DNA from: Parus major
Taxonomy: Eukaryota; Chordata; Aves; Passeriformes; Paridae
DNA length: 64,000 nucleotides
Assembly: GCF_001522545.3 (NCBI RefSeq)
Contig: NC_031770.1
Span: 23,296,296-23,360,295 of the forward strand
Direction of reading: 5' to 3'
Shown here: one piece after another, positions 13,401-23,480 of the stretch
Numbering within the stretch: the stretch's first letter is position 1
Layout of the letters: each line of letters starts with the position of its first letter
Notes under the pieces: model-generated
Database searches by the model: none
Told to the model about the DNA's origin: nothing
The model's input: the letters and a program-made list of their open reading frames with translations, nothing else
Position numbers and translations under genes: made by a program

Positions 13401-13469
13401 TATATAATTACCAAGAGGTAATTATATAAGTATATATTATATATATATATATAAGTACCGAGAGGTACT
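13401..13469. repeat. AT-microsatellite flanked by two perfect hairpins
   Basis: TATATAATTACC (13401-13412), loop AAGA, then its exact complement GGTAATTATATA (13417-13428) form a 12-bp stem. After a TA-rich run (13429-13453), AGTACC (13454-13459), loop GAGA and GGTACT (13464-13469) form a second perfect stem. Both loops are purine tetranucleotides flanked by ACC/GGT. The two hairpins look like diverged copies of one unit. Confidence 0.75.
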
Positions 13470-13921
13470 GCAGCTTTTGTGTTACATATTGTGATCTCTA
13501 TATTGCCATGTGTGCTGTTCTGCTCTCATTCTGCATTTCACTTTTCTACTCCCTTTTGAGTAAGCTGCATATCGAGCAGCTTACTACCTACCATAAAACC
13601 CCCTCCGTTTTAGTTTTGAGGCAGTAATTTGTAGTCCTTTAGTAGGTCAGTGTTCCTGTTTGTATAAAAACATTTGTGAAAGTGGCAGCAAGAGCAAATG
13701 AGATGGAGTCAAGCTCTGGTGGTGTTTTCACTGCATTCCCTGCTCAGAGGGTGGACAATGCACTGCTGCCTGTGGGAGCTGGCTTTGCTCTGTGTGTGCA
13801 AGCTCATCAGCATGGTACCTTGCTGTGCTGGGGAAAGAGCTGGACCCATCCCATGGCTCAAACCATGTGGTGCATGAAGCTGTGTTGGAGGACTGCAGGG
13901 GGCTGGTGTGAGACAGCTGTG

Positions 13922-13935
13922 GCAGTAGAGGGCAG
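13922..13935 (+). promoter_or_regulatory. Candidate CTCF core motif
   Basis: GCAGTAGAGGGCAG fits the CTCF core CCASYAGRKGGCRS at 13 of 14 positions (only the first base differs). It sits in a locally GC-richer part of the intron. Single motif matches occur by chance, so occupancy is unproven. Confidence 0.35.
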
Positions 13936-15593
13936 CTGAATGTGACTCTTCTGTCTTGGGAAGCAAAGACTTTTTTACTTTTTTTTTTTTTAGCCTCCTT
14001 TTATAATGCCTCTTCAGGGCAATACTGAGTATTGGCTGTATTTGTGCGCAGTAGGGTAAGGAAGACAAAGGGTGAGCACTTGAAGCCCAAATGATTTCTT
14101 GTATAAATTGTTTAGGATTAGTTGTGTGCCCATCAGCATGATAATGGGTCTGTTTCTGCAGAAAATCAGATAATTGATCCAAGTTACAGGCTAGATGGTT
14201 TATCTCATGGTAACCACTTCCTTGCATGTCCAGGGTGACTGCAATAGCTCTGTTCTTTTAGTCATGTTGGAGAAACCCTTGAGTCTCTCTGAGGAGTTTT
14301 GAGATGAGGAGCATTGTGGTCTCAGCTTTGGTGTCCTCAAGGAGCTCAGGGGCAGGGGTCTGTGCTGGCACCACACCTGCCTTTGACTTTGGTGGGTCAC
14401 TGAGTGGGAGGTCATTGGGAGGATCAGTTTGTTACTGTATCTCTGGAGGACGAGAGATGTGGGGAGGTGAGTGGGCAGATAGTGGTTTGGAAACTGTAAA
14501 GATAACATCGTGTAAAGAAGTTAGAGAAGGTGCCTGGCTGGTGTGTGCTGCCTGGTACAGCCAGCCTGTGGTCCAGTTCCCTTTGCAGAGGCCCATCTGT
14601 CTCTGTTGTGGAGCTCCTGTCTGCCAGCATGGTGGGTGGAGGTAGTTCACTGCACACCCCAGAGGTGAAAATAACTGCTTGATGTATTGTGCCTGCAGGA
14701 CAGAGGCTGTGAGGGAGGAAGAACAACGTGGTGTGGTAGTAGAGCAGTTGGGGAGACAGCTGGATGCTCTTGAACATCCCACTACTCTCCAAATCTCAGC
14801 AACTTTTTTCTTCCTCTGCTGCCTTTCCTCCATTTTTTCCTTTTTCCTGCCATTCTCAAAAAAGGTGTGTGAAAAGACAGAATGGATTTTCCTTTTCAAA
14901 GCCTCCTGAGAAAGCCTAACTTTTCACATCCACCTATGTCACTGTGTCTTCTCAAAAATCAAATATAAGCAAACATAGTACTGTTTTCTAAACCAAGCCA
15001 ATGCCACCCCAAACTTGAAATTAGCTAATGATATAATTATCCCGTTTAATTATCATTGTTTGTCTTGCTGTCCTTATTGAGGCAGTTTATGCATATGTTC
15101 TGGATGAGAAAATGTGTTTCAATTTTTTTTTTACAGTTGCTGTGTGCTAAAATGAAAAAATAAGCCAACCTAATTCCGTTAAAATGTATATTTTATAGAA
15201 AACACGTATTTCCTTAGAATGTAGGTTTTATGGAAATATCTGAAATTAAGGAGTCAATAATTTTAACTTAATACTTCATTTATAAGACTTGATTTTGAGC
15301 TTCATATTCTAAAGCTAGTATGTTGTGGAGCAGCTAATCATAGGAAAGGCAAATAAGTATCAGATTACAAAACTTTTCTACATTAAAAATATGACCATAT
15401 GTGCCTCTGAATAATTCCAGATGGAAGGCTGGTTTATAATTTATTTTATATTACATTTCTTCAGAATTCTTTGCTTCTTTTTTTCCTTTCTTTTTTTTTT
15501 TTTTGTTGTGAACATAGGTTGTGAATCCAGAGATATATTACAAGCAGAAAAAAAAATAAATAGAGAGAGTGCAAAATAATAGTTTATGCCAGC

Positions 15594-15811
15594 AGAGTTT
15601 TAGGCTGGACATTATGAAAAATTTCTATACAGAAAGGGTTGTAAAGCATTGGAATAGGCTGCCTGGGGAGAGGTGGAGTAACCGTCCCTGGAAATGTTCA
15701 GAAAACATTATGGCACTTGAGGACATGGTTTAGTGGGGAATGTGGTGGTGGGTTGATGGTCAGACTTGATGATCTTAAAGGTCATTTCCAACCCTAGAGA
15801 TCGTATTTCAA
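15594..15811 (+). mobile_element. CR1 LINE 3'-end fragment, plus orientation
   Basis: Sense-strand CR1 3' region: TTTTAGGCTGGACATTATG, AAAAATTTCTATACAGAAAG, GGTTGTAAAGCATTGGAATA, CCGTCCCTGG, GGACATGGTTTAGTGG, GACTTGATGATCTTAAAGG and CATTTCCAACC occur in the order of the avian consensus. The terminal ATTCTATG repeats are eroded. It is 5'-truncated and non-coding. Confidence 0.9.
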
Positions 15812-18800
15812 TTGCTAGGTGTGTAAATCCCATTCCCCAATGTTTTGGCTGTATACTTTAGCTAACAGGGACGCCAGCTTCCAATTGGTCACAGATACTT
15901 TTTAATACATTATGTAGTCTCTGAGTGATCCCATTTTAGAGTACTATTCTTTTTTAATATGTATTTTAAGAAGCATGTTCAGATGCTTATTGAGACAGTT
16001 CCCAGAGTGAATGTGAAACCTTTCAAATAAAAAGGGAAAAACTTGAGAGAGTTACAAACCTCTGAAGACATGAAAAAAATGTTATAGTAAAAGTGGTTTT
16101 GCAACCTTGGCTCTGTTTGCTGACAGTAGTGCAGCATGGAACTCCTTTGGAAAGGAACATACTCTTAAGAGCTTGTCAGCTTATTCTGTTTCATGAGACT
16201 TCTTTTAGAACAGCCTTGTGTTACAAAAAGAACCTTAGAAATAGGCATAGCTTGGTTCATCTTGTCAAAGGCAGCAGTTAAATATTTTGGCTCAGTAATT
16301 ACAGCTGCACTTTCATGCAAATGTGAGAAAAATGTAATTTTAGGTAATAGTCAATGAAGTTATAATTGTTCCTTTGTGGCAGGTCACTTGGGGCTCCCTT
16401 TGGGAGTGGGTTGTAGTAATCCTCTTACCCTCCTGCCCGGGGCAACTTGATCATTCTTCATCCCCAAGTGGAATGCCTGAATTGTGATTCTGGTCCTTAT
16501 TAGTCCTTGCTTGCTTTCTCTTTATCATAGTGCACTATCAAGTTAATTCAGGATGATCATTTCAATTCTTACTATCTGTGTCTATAGTGTTTTCCTTGCT
16601 TCTTTTTATTTACTAATTTCTCACACAGTTTGAACCATACAAGTCACCATTGTAGGAAATAATAACTGTAGCTTTGTTAATAGATTCTTTATGTTTAACT
16701 TCACTCAAACTTCACTCAAACAGGGTCCATGTGCAATGTATTAATAACACAAACTATGAGCTCTGCATAAAAAGTGCCTGTTCCAAGTTGCTTTTTCATC
16801 TGTATCCTCCTTGTTTTTATTTGTTTATTTCCCCACAATCAAATTTCAGGGCTTTAAGAAAGGCTATGTACTGTATTTACTTAATGGCAGAGGAAAGTAC
16901 GGTCTTTTGTTTTGGCCGTGACAATCACAAAGTCAAAATATCTGGAAAACTTATTTCCATGTCTGGAAACTTTATCCTTCTTTTACTACTTCTTGGGGCT
17001 AAATATTGATTAAATTACTGATTATTCAGGAGTCCTGTGAAATACAAAATGCTTCAGAGCCCCTTGGTTTTAAGCCTTTAGAACCTTGCCCCAATGCCTT
17101 TCAGTGGGCTGTGCAATTAAGGAGGTGTTCTTCGTGTGCTTTGCTGAGGTATTAACTGCTTGTTTCTGCAAAATTGGGATTTTCTTTTTGTAATGCATGC
17201 AAAGTGAGTTCTGTTGTGTGTGCTTTGTACAATAAGTGTAAATATATGTATTTTTTTAAAAAAAATCAGGTCAGGTTCAATGATGTTACAAGTATGTGCA
17301 GCTTAAGAGAAATCATCTTGATTTCTCAAAAAGCATCATTTTGTTGAAAAGTGCAATTTGAGTAAAATAGTTTCTGGAGTACAGAACCTCCTGTACAGTG
17401 CTATTTCTGAAATCCTGCTAGGAAAGAGGCCAGGGTTAGAAGGGGAGCAAAATTTAGCAGTATGGAAGACTGGGATTGCTAATGGTAAGCTTTTTCTCGT
17501 GCTTGTGACTGTACCATTTTTATGCAGGAGTCTTTGAAAGACAGATATTGTGATATTTCTCCTATGCTGAAGTACTTCTGTGGTCATCTTTTTTTGGTTC
17601 AAATTCTATACTTCAAGGGATTTTATCACTTTTCTATGAAACCTTTGCCCTGTGCTTTAGCATTTTAGATGAAAACCATCCTTTGCAGCTAGAAATTCCC
17701 ATTAATTGGCTTGTTTCTCACACAGAGTAAGTTTAAATGTATTCACAAGCCCTTGTGTATAAAGAGGAGGGTGTTTGCTTGCAGTTGCTTTCAGAAAACA
17801 GGGGAGTGAAGGAGCCTTTGCAATATCAGGCTTGTTTGCTCAGTTGCTATTGTAACAACCCCCTCAGAACTACTGCGTTGTAAATGACACCCTACCTACA
17901 GTTAATTATTTGAAATTCTAAAATTAATTATATTTGGTGAACATTTAACCTGGAGAACTTGCCTTGGCACGTCAGGCCGGTTAACTTGTGTGGTGTGGTG
18001 CTCTTTGCATGCATTTTTTTACTTCTTAAAGAGCTAATGTAGCAGTAGCGAGGCACTGTCTGGCATTTCTTAAGGTTTCTGATGATTCCTCTGCATTAGG
18101 GTTTCAGGAAGACACTGTCACCACACCCACCAGCAGCTCCCTCTTCTCTGGGGACTCCTTTTCCTGGTATTTCCTATGGTGCCTGTGAGATTCAGCCATT
18201 CAGAATTTGACTTGTTTTCCCAGCTGACCTGATTGTGCTCGGGAGTCAGAAGCCCATGAGAAAAGCCATTGCAAGCTGGCAAAACCTGGCCACCTGTGCC
18301 CTTGCAAGGGATGGAAGGCTGGGCTGGGGTGTGTGTGTCATGTCTTGGAGCTCATTTTGACAGAAACCGTATTTCGGAGCAGAAATGCGTAGGAACTCGG
18401 TTACATCAGCACCAATTTTCTGTGCAGAGCGCGAGGAAGATGTTCTGGGGTGGGTGCATAATCAGCTTAAAACATGACTGAATCGGTTCAGTCTTTCAGC
18501 AGGAATTCCCTTTGAATAGAAATCAGGCATGAAGAGCACAGCCCCACATGGAAGTGATTTGCTGCAAGTATGAAGATGTAAAATTTGAAAAAGGAGAGGG
18601 ATGCTGTAAATGGGAGGCATGATTGCCACCCCCAGCATATCCTTTCACACAAGCTAATGGTGTTTCTTCAGGTGAAATGTGGGCTGGCAGAAGACAGGAG
18701 ACAGCATTATATCTCAAGATAGATACTTAAATCTTTAATTAAAAGCAGGTGTTGGTGGGGGAGAGGATGCCTTAGGAGCACAGGCGATTGCAATAACCAA

Positions 18801-21800
18801 AATGTGTTGAAAGATAAGGTGATGCATAAAAATCTAGAGGATTGTTGAGTGTTAAAGCTCAGTGATACAGTTAATTTCTTCATAGAGAAGTTCTTCCACA
18901 TTACTCAAAAAAAACATGCTATGGCTTTAGGCATTGATATCTGTATAAATGGATACTTTTTGGTCTGAAAGTCACCTTTTGATCACTTTGCACTTTCTGT
19001 ATGAGTGAGTTGACATTTTTAGTGTGAGTGAAAAATAAAATGGTAGGTATGTTTGTAGTTCTGCAAAACATTGATGCTCCCTAATAAAACCACTAAGTAG
19101 GGGTTCTAACTGTTTAAAAATTCCCTTTACAGGTAAACACCTGGAAGTGGTTAAAATGCTTAAATATAAATGTTTCAGGTTTATGTTTCTATGACTAGAT
19201 AGATAATGGTTTCTCCAGCTCTTTTTGGTGGTCTAATCTGCTTATTTTAATTGTCTAAACCAGCAAATCTATAGTGACATGGAGATGACTGGATCAAGAA
19301 AGTGCAACTGTACAATTCAGTTTTCTTGTTATTTTTAATAGACATATAGACTTCTTATTTGTATAACCTTCCTAATTTAATGACCAGTGGTACCAATATT
19401 AGATGCAACTGCATTTGTTCAAATGTCTGAGTGATTATTCAGTTTTTCTGTATCTTATAAATTAATTACCCAGATATATCTGTTTAAATCCTATATTTCT
19501 GATGCTACACTATCTTGAATGATGGAGTCTCATTTGCCTGGGCTGAATTTTTGTAAATGGCGTTTGACAAGCCAGCAGACAGGAATTTAGAAACTGGTAA
19601 GTGTTGGCATCTTTAGTTACTCATCACATTGTGCCACACATGCCCTCACAGAAGGCTTATAGGTATGGGGTTTTTGTTTCCTCCCCTTGCATCTGTCCAT
19701 GCAGGGCTTATTCTTCACTTGTTGGCTGATTTTCAGACACGTGTTAGTTATTTTTGTGTTGTATTTCTTTGCAATCAGGGAGCTAACAAAAACTGTTCCA
19801 GTGCATGCGTGTTTGCATGTAGCTGAAACTATCTATGTAGATGGCTTTGCTTTGCAATAATGTAATGCATACCCAAAATGTTAATTTGCAGCTTGGCAAG
19901 AACGGTGAGGAGTTCAGTGCTTTGCATCTTTGCAGTGTTTTTTGTACATTCAAAATGCATTTGATTGTACTCCTTTCATCAGAAGTCTCCAGAATGTTTG
20001 GACCAGCAAAATAGGAAATCTTCTACTGAAACTGTTTCCCCTTCTTTTCCATCCTCTTTAAGATTTTTTTAATTTTTTTTGCATTTTCTTCTTCTTACAT
20101 GTATGATAGTATAAATTGCACTCAGTTCAATAGCTACTCGTACAGCTCATGAAGAAACTCTTACAATGCAGGCTGTTCTCCAAATGTCAGAAATGCATTC
20201 TTAGTAATGGCTGACTGTCTGCAACATGTCTCAACCTCTATTTTTAAATTACATATTAGTGCATAAATTCTCCAGTATTTTAGTGTAAGTTATTTTCACC
20301 CAAGTCCATTCACCTCATTCTTCAAGCTTGTGGGCTTGTTTGTAAATGCCCACAACTTTAACCACATGTAGCAAGTGTATTTTTTTTGGAGGTGTATATT
20401 GTTGGATGGGCTTGTTTTCTTTTGTCTCCATTCTTCCCCACAGGCCATCACTGAAAATTAAATTCTTCAAAATATTAGTTTTTCTTATGAAAATAGACTT
20501 TTCAATGAGTAGATGAGAGATGTTTTTGTGACTACATGAAGAAGGAAGATCAGTGTGAGGAACAGTTTATTGCTGGGTTTTATCTTGTTGGGTTCTACTA
20601 ACCTGCACTTGTCACCACTGTAGATTCTTCTTGTTCCACCTAGGTTCCAGCCTTCAAAGTTCAGTTAAAAGCCTTCTAAATTTCAGTTAGACTTCTAAAG
20701 TTAACTTAGACTTTAGACACACAGTATCTTTATTATATTTATTAGCAAAAAGTAATTTTTTCTTCTGTATTCCATGTATGTAGACTGGTTTCACATTTTT
20801 CAGAGAGGGGGCAAATTCTGTCAACCTCTGGCTTAAATGATCAGATACTGAAACAAGTAATAATCCCTTCCCCTGTTTTTAACAGACTCTCGGTCGGGGG
20901 GACTGTCCATCAACATAAATCAAAGTTATCACATCGCATTCTGCTGAAGGTGTTTCAACATATGCAGCTGAAGCACAGCAGGCCAGATCCCTTCTCCTTG
21001 ATGGGGTTCTGTTGATTAACATCAGCTGAATTTCTGGCCCAGCATGTCCAGGGGTCTCAATTCCCAAACACAGCCCTGCTGGCTCTGCAAGACGCCAGTG
21101 CCACATTTATATTGGAGGAAAGTTTGTTGTATCAGCTGTGTTACAGAAAATTGTTTTCCCCGGGCTGTTTGTTACAGACTATTCATTGTTACTTTAGCTG
21201 GATATCAGATGCTCCTGTTTAAACAAACAAATTTCTTCTCCTGGTTTTCTTCAAGATGTCATGCAGTGAAGTACCTCTGACTGAGACAAAACGAGTGACA
21301 CATATGTATTCAATAAGTGACATCAGGATTTGTTCAAACACATCAATAAAGCAGTCATTGAATTGTGACTTCAGAGTAGGTTCTAGTGGCAGTAAAACAG
21401 CAACCAGAATCTCTAAAAATTTCTATTTTCAAGACACTTACCTTTTGTCCCAGATGTTTCTTTTCCCCTTCACGCCAGATCAGTGCCACCAGCTTATGTA
21501 CTTCCTGTGTTGTTGCTCAATGCTGAGCCACAGAAAGGTATGATTTGCTATATTTAAGGCAGAAGTCCTTATGTACAGATAATGTCTAGGCAACTGTGTG
21601 TTTGCATTTCTGGATTTTTTTCTCTTTTTTTCTTTTTTTTTTATTTTTTTCTTTTTTTCCCCTTATGTTTCCCCTTATTCCTTGAGTTTTGACACAGCAT
21701 TTTGGAGCATCTGCTGACAAGAGTATGTCAAAAGAGCATAGAGTACTATCTTCTATTCTTGCATTTTGGCTGGCAGTGTGTTTTGGCTTGCTGCTATATT

Positions 21801-21832
21801 ACACTTGTAATCCTATACCAAGCATGCTGTCC
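15812..21832 (+). other. EML4: EML4 intron 1; no gene seen
   Basis: AT-rich intron. A short tandem (ACTTCACTCAA twice) lies near 16.70 kb, and a 50-base pyrimidine/T-rich tract at about 21.61-21.66 kb. The segment at 20.88-21.11 kb is less AT-rich than its surroundings and looks unique (see findings). Open frames are short and unremarkable. Confidence 0.65.
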
Positions 21833-21980
21833 TAGAATAGATCATAGAATCACTGAAAAATGTAGGTTGTCACCGCTGGAGGTCATCTGGTCCAGCACCC
21901 TCCAGCTCCAGCAGTGATGGCTTCAAAAGCAGATAGTGTTAGTCAGGGTCTTTCTCCAGCTGAGTTTTGAATATCTAGAA
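21833..21980 (-). mobile_element. CR1 3'-end fragment, minus orientation
   Basis: TAGAATAGATCATAGAATCAC, GGAGGTCATCTGGTCCAGCA, GTCTTTCTCCAGCTGAGTTT and TGAATATCT match, in order, the complement of a CR1 3' end of the subfamily carrying CAGCTGAGTTTTGAATATCTCC. It is diverged and non-coding. Confidence 0.8.
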
Positions 21981-22289
21981 TTAAAAAAAAAAGGTTACAA
22001 CTCAGGTTACAGAGGAAAAGAAATGGGTTGAGGGTGTTCAACAGGTAGAACAGGTGGCTGAGTCGGAGTTTCCTTTGTTGCCCCTTCCTTTTGCACTGCT
22101 GAAGAGAGTTTGATTCACTATTTTTCTGTAGTCCACACTAGTCCCAAGGTAGTGAAGGATTGAATTGGCTCCTGCTTTGACTTTTCGCACAGCCTCTGGT
22201 GTTCCGTGATGTGCTGCAGCCTCCCTACCACTGACTCTCTCCAGCTCTCTAATCTCCTCTGTACTGGGAGATACCAAGCTGGAGATGTG

Positions 22290-22600
22290 TCTAGCTTCCC
22301 CCCACCACAGGAATAATAATTTCTGCCAATGTGTTGGCTGCTATTCTGCCCAGACAGCTCAGTGAGTGGACAGCCTTGGCTGCTGCAAGGGTCCTTTGCT
22401 GACCCCCCCCAGTTCCTTCACCTGGATCTTCAGCTTCTTTGTGCTGGTCATCCCAGCCTGAATGGCTGTGTGGGATTTTCCTGCACTGCTGCAAGACTGT
22501 GTTTGTCTTTGCTGAATATTGTGAGACTTCTGCCAAATCAGTTTTCTAGTTTGTCCTGATGCTGAGGAGCAGCAGCCCTACACCCCACCATTTCAGTCCT
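22290..22600 (-). mobile_element. Diverged internal CR1 fragment, minus orientation
   Basis: On the minus strand I see, in order, TTCAGCAAAGACAAACACAG, TCTTGCAGCAGTGCAGG, ATTCAGGCTGGGATGACCAG, AGGTGAAGGAACTGGGGG and CAAGGCTGTCCACTCACTGAGC. They line up with the CR1 segment reading TTCAACAAGGCCAAGTGCAG, CAGGCTGGG, GAAGGACCTGGGGG and CAAGCTGTCCATGAGCC. Divergence is high and edges are approximate; it is older than the fragments on either side. Confidence 0.55.
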
Positions 22601-22622
22601 CCCCAAGGCTGATGATGTCATG

Positions 22623-22763
22623 GATTTATAGAATTCAGGTTGGAAAAGACCTCTGAGATCAAGTCCAATCATTGATCCAGCACCACCAGGTTCACCGCTA
22701 GACCATGTCCCTTAGTGCCACATCTGCATAGCATTTAAATATCTCCAGGGGTGGTGATTCAAC
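22623..22763 (-). mobile_element. CR1 3'-end fragment, minus orientation
   Basis: ATTTATAGAATTCAGGTTGG, AAAAGACCTCTGAGATCAAG, TCCAATCATTGATCCAGCAC and AAATATCTCCAGGGGTGGTG match the complement of the CR1 3' end. It directly follows the older internal CR1 fragment, which suggests insertion of one CR1 next to or into another. Confidence 0.85.
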
Positions 22764-22779
22764 CCAGGAATTATCTATG

Positions 22780-23010
22780 TAATGTGACCTGAATTCTTCC
22801 CTTAAACTGCATTAGGAGTGGAGTATTGATTACTCTTAACCAGGATGAGGTTCATCCCATGGGCCAGATGAGGCACTATTTACCTGGCTACTGACCCATG
22901 AGCAGGTACCATTGAGATCAGCCACCAGTAGGACTATTAGACCACAACCACTGCATTTGAAGCCTGATGACCTGGCCAGTTTTTCATCCCATGCCTAAAA
23001 ATGATCACAT
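22780..23010 (-). mobile_element. Old CR1-like sequence, minus orientation
   Basis: The order ATTAGACCACAACCACTGCA then GACCTGGCCAGTTTTTCATC resembles complement CR1 sequence (CATTCACCACCACTCT, then GGCCATCCAGCCAGTTTTTTACCC). Similarity is patchy; it may be the 5' continuation of the preceding copy or a separate relic. Confidence 0.4.
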
Positions 23011-23341
23011 ATCTTCTTCTCTCACCCAATCCTTACATTTGAACAATGCAGATTTAATTAGCAGGTTAGTGGAATGGAAATTATTAATATTGTACACTTC
23101 TAAAAATCCATTATTGCATTTAAGAAAGAATTGGAAATTGTTTGTGGAAAACTGAGAGCCCAGCAGAGGAATCTTTTTGTTTTTTCAACCAGTATAGATT
23201 TGTGAAAGTGTCACATTCAAAGTGATTTAAGCTGAAAAGAAACTAAAGGGAGAATTGCAATTGGTTTGAGTTAATTTATTCGGTACTAATTTACATTGTT
23301 TAAACTTTATTGCACTGGCTGCGTGTGGAGACCATTTATAG

Positions 23342-23480
23342 GAAAAGCAGCTGAGTAGTTTTAAGGAGAATGCATGACAGTAAAACTGCAAAGTATCAGG
23401 ATCCTGATTGATTCCTGAAAAGCAGCTGAGTTAGAGTGGTTTTAAGAGAATGAATGGCAGTAAAACCACAAATATCAGGA
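23342..23480 (+). repeat. Imperfect 75-bp tandem duplication
   Basis: GAAAAGCAGCTGAGT begins at 23342 and again at 23417. Both copies continue through GTTTTAA, GAGAATG, CAGTAAAAC and TATCAGGA with small indels (TAGAGTG inserted in copy 2, a base lost in each of two runs). It is a local duplication in unique intron, not a known element. Confidence 0.85.

Larger units (their letters stand above)
9806..15593 (+). other. EML4: EML4 intron 1; unique sequence with small hairpins
   Basis: AT-rich intronic sequence without a recognisable gene. It contains a perfect 10-base-pair palindrome with a 4-base loop at 11214-11237 (CTTTAAGCTT / AAGCTTAAAG) between two TGGTTTTGAAA direct repeats, an AT-rich hairpin pair at 13401-13469 and a CTCF-like site at 13922-13935 (listed separately). 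A modestly GC-richer patch at about 13.7-14.7 kb gives overlapping open frames on both strands, none with protein-like features. Confidence 0.65.

Noticed and set aside
13709..14227. 172-codon minus-strand open frame
   Set aside because: No motif, no Kozak or splice context, biased composition with Lys runs from a T tract; overlapping frames on the other strand are equally open.
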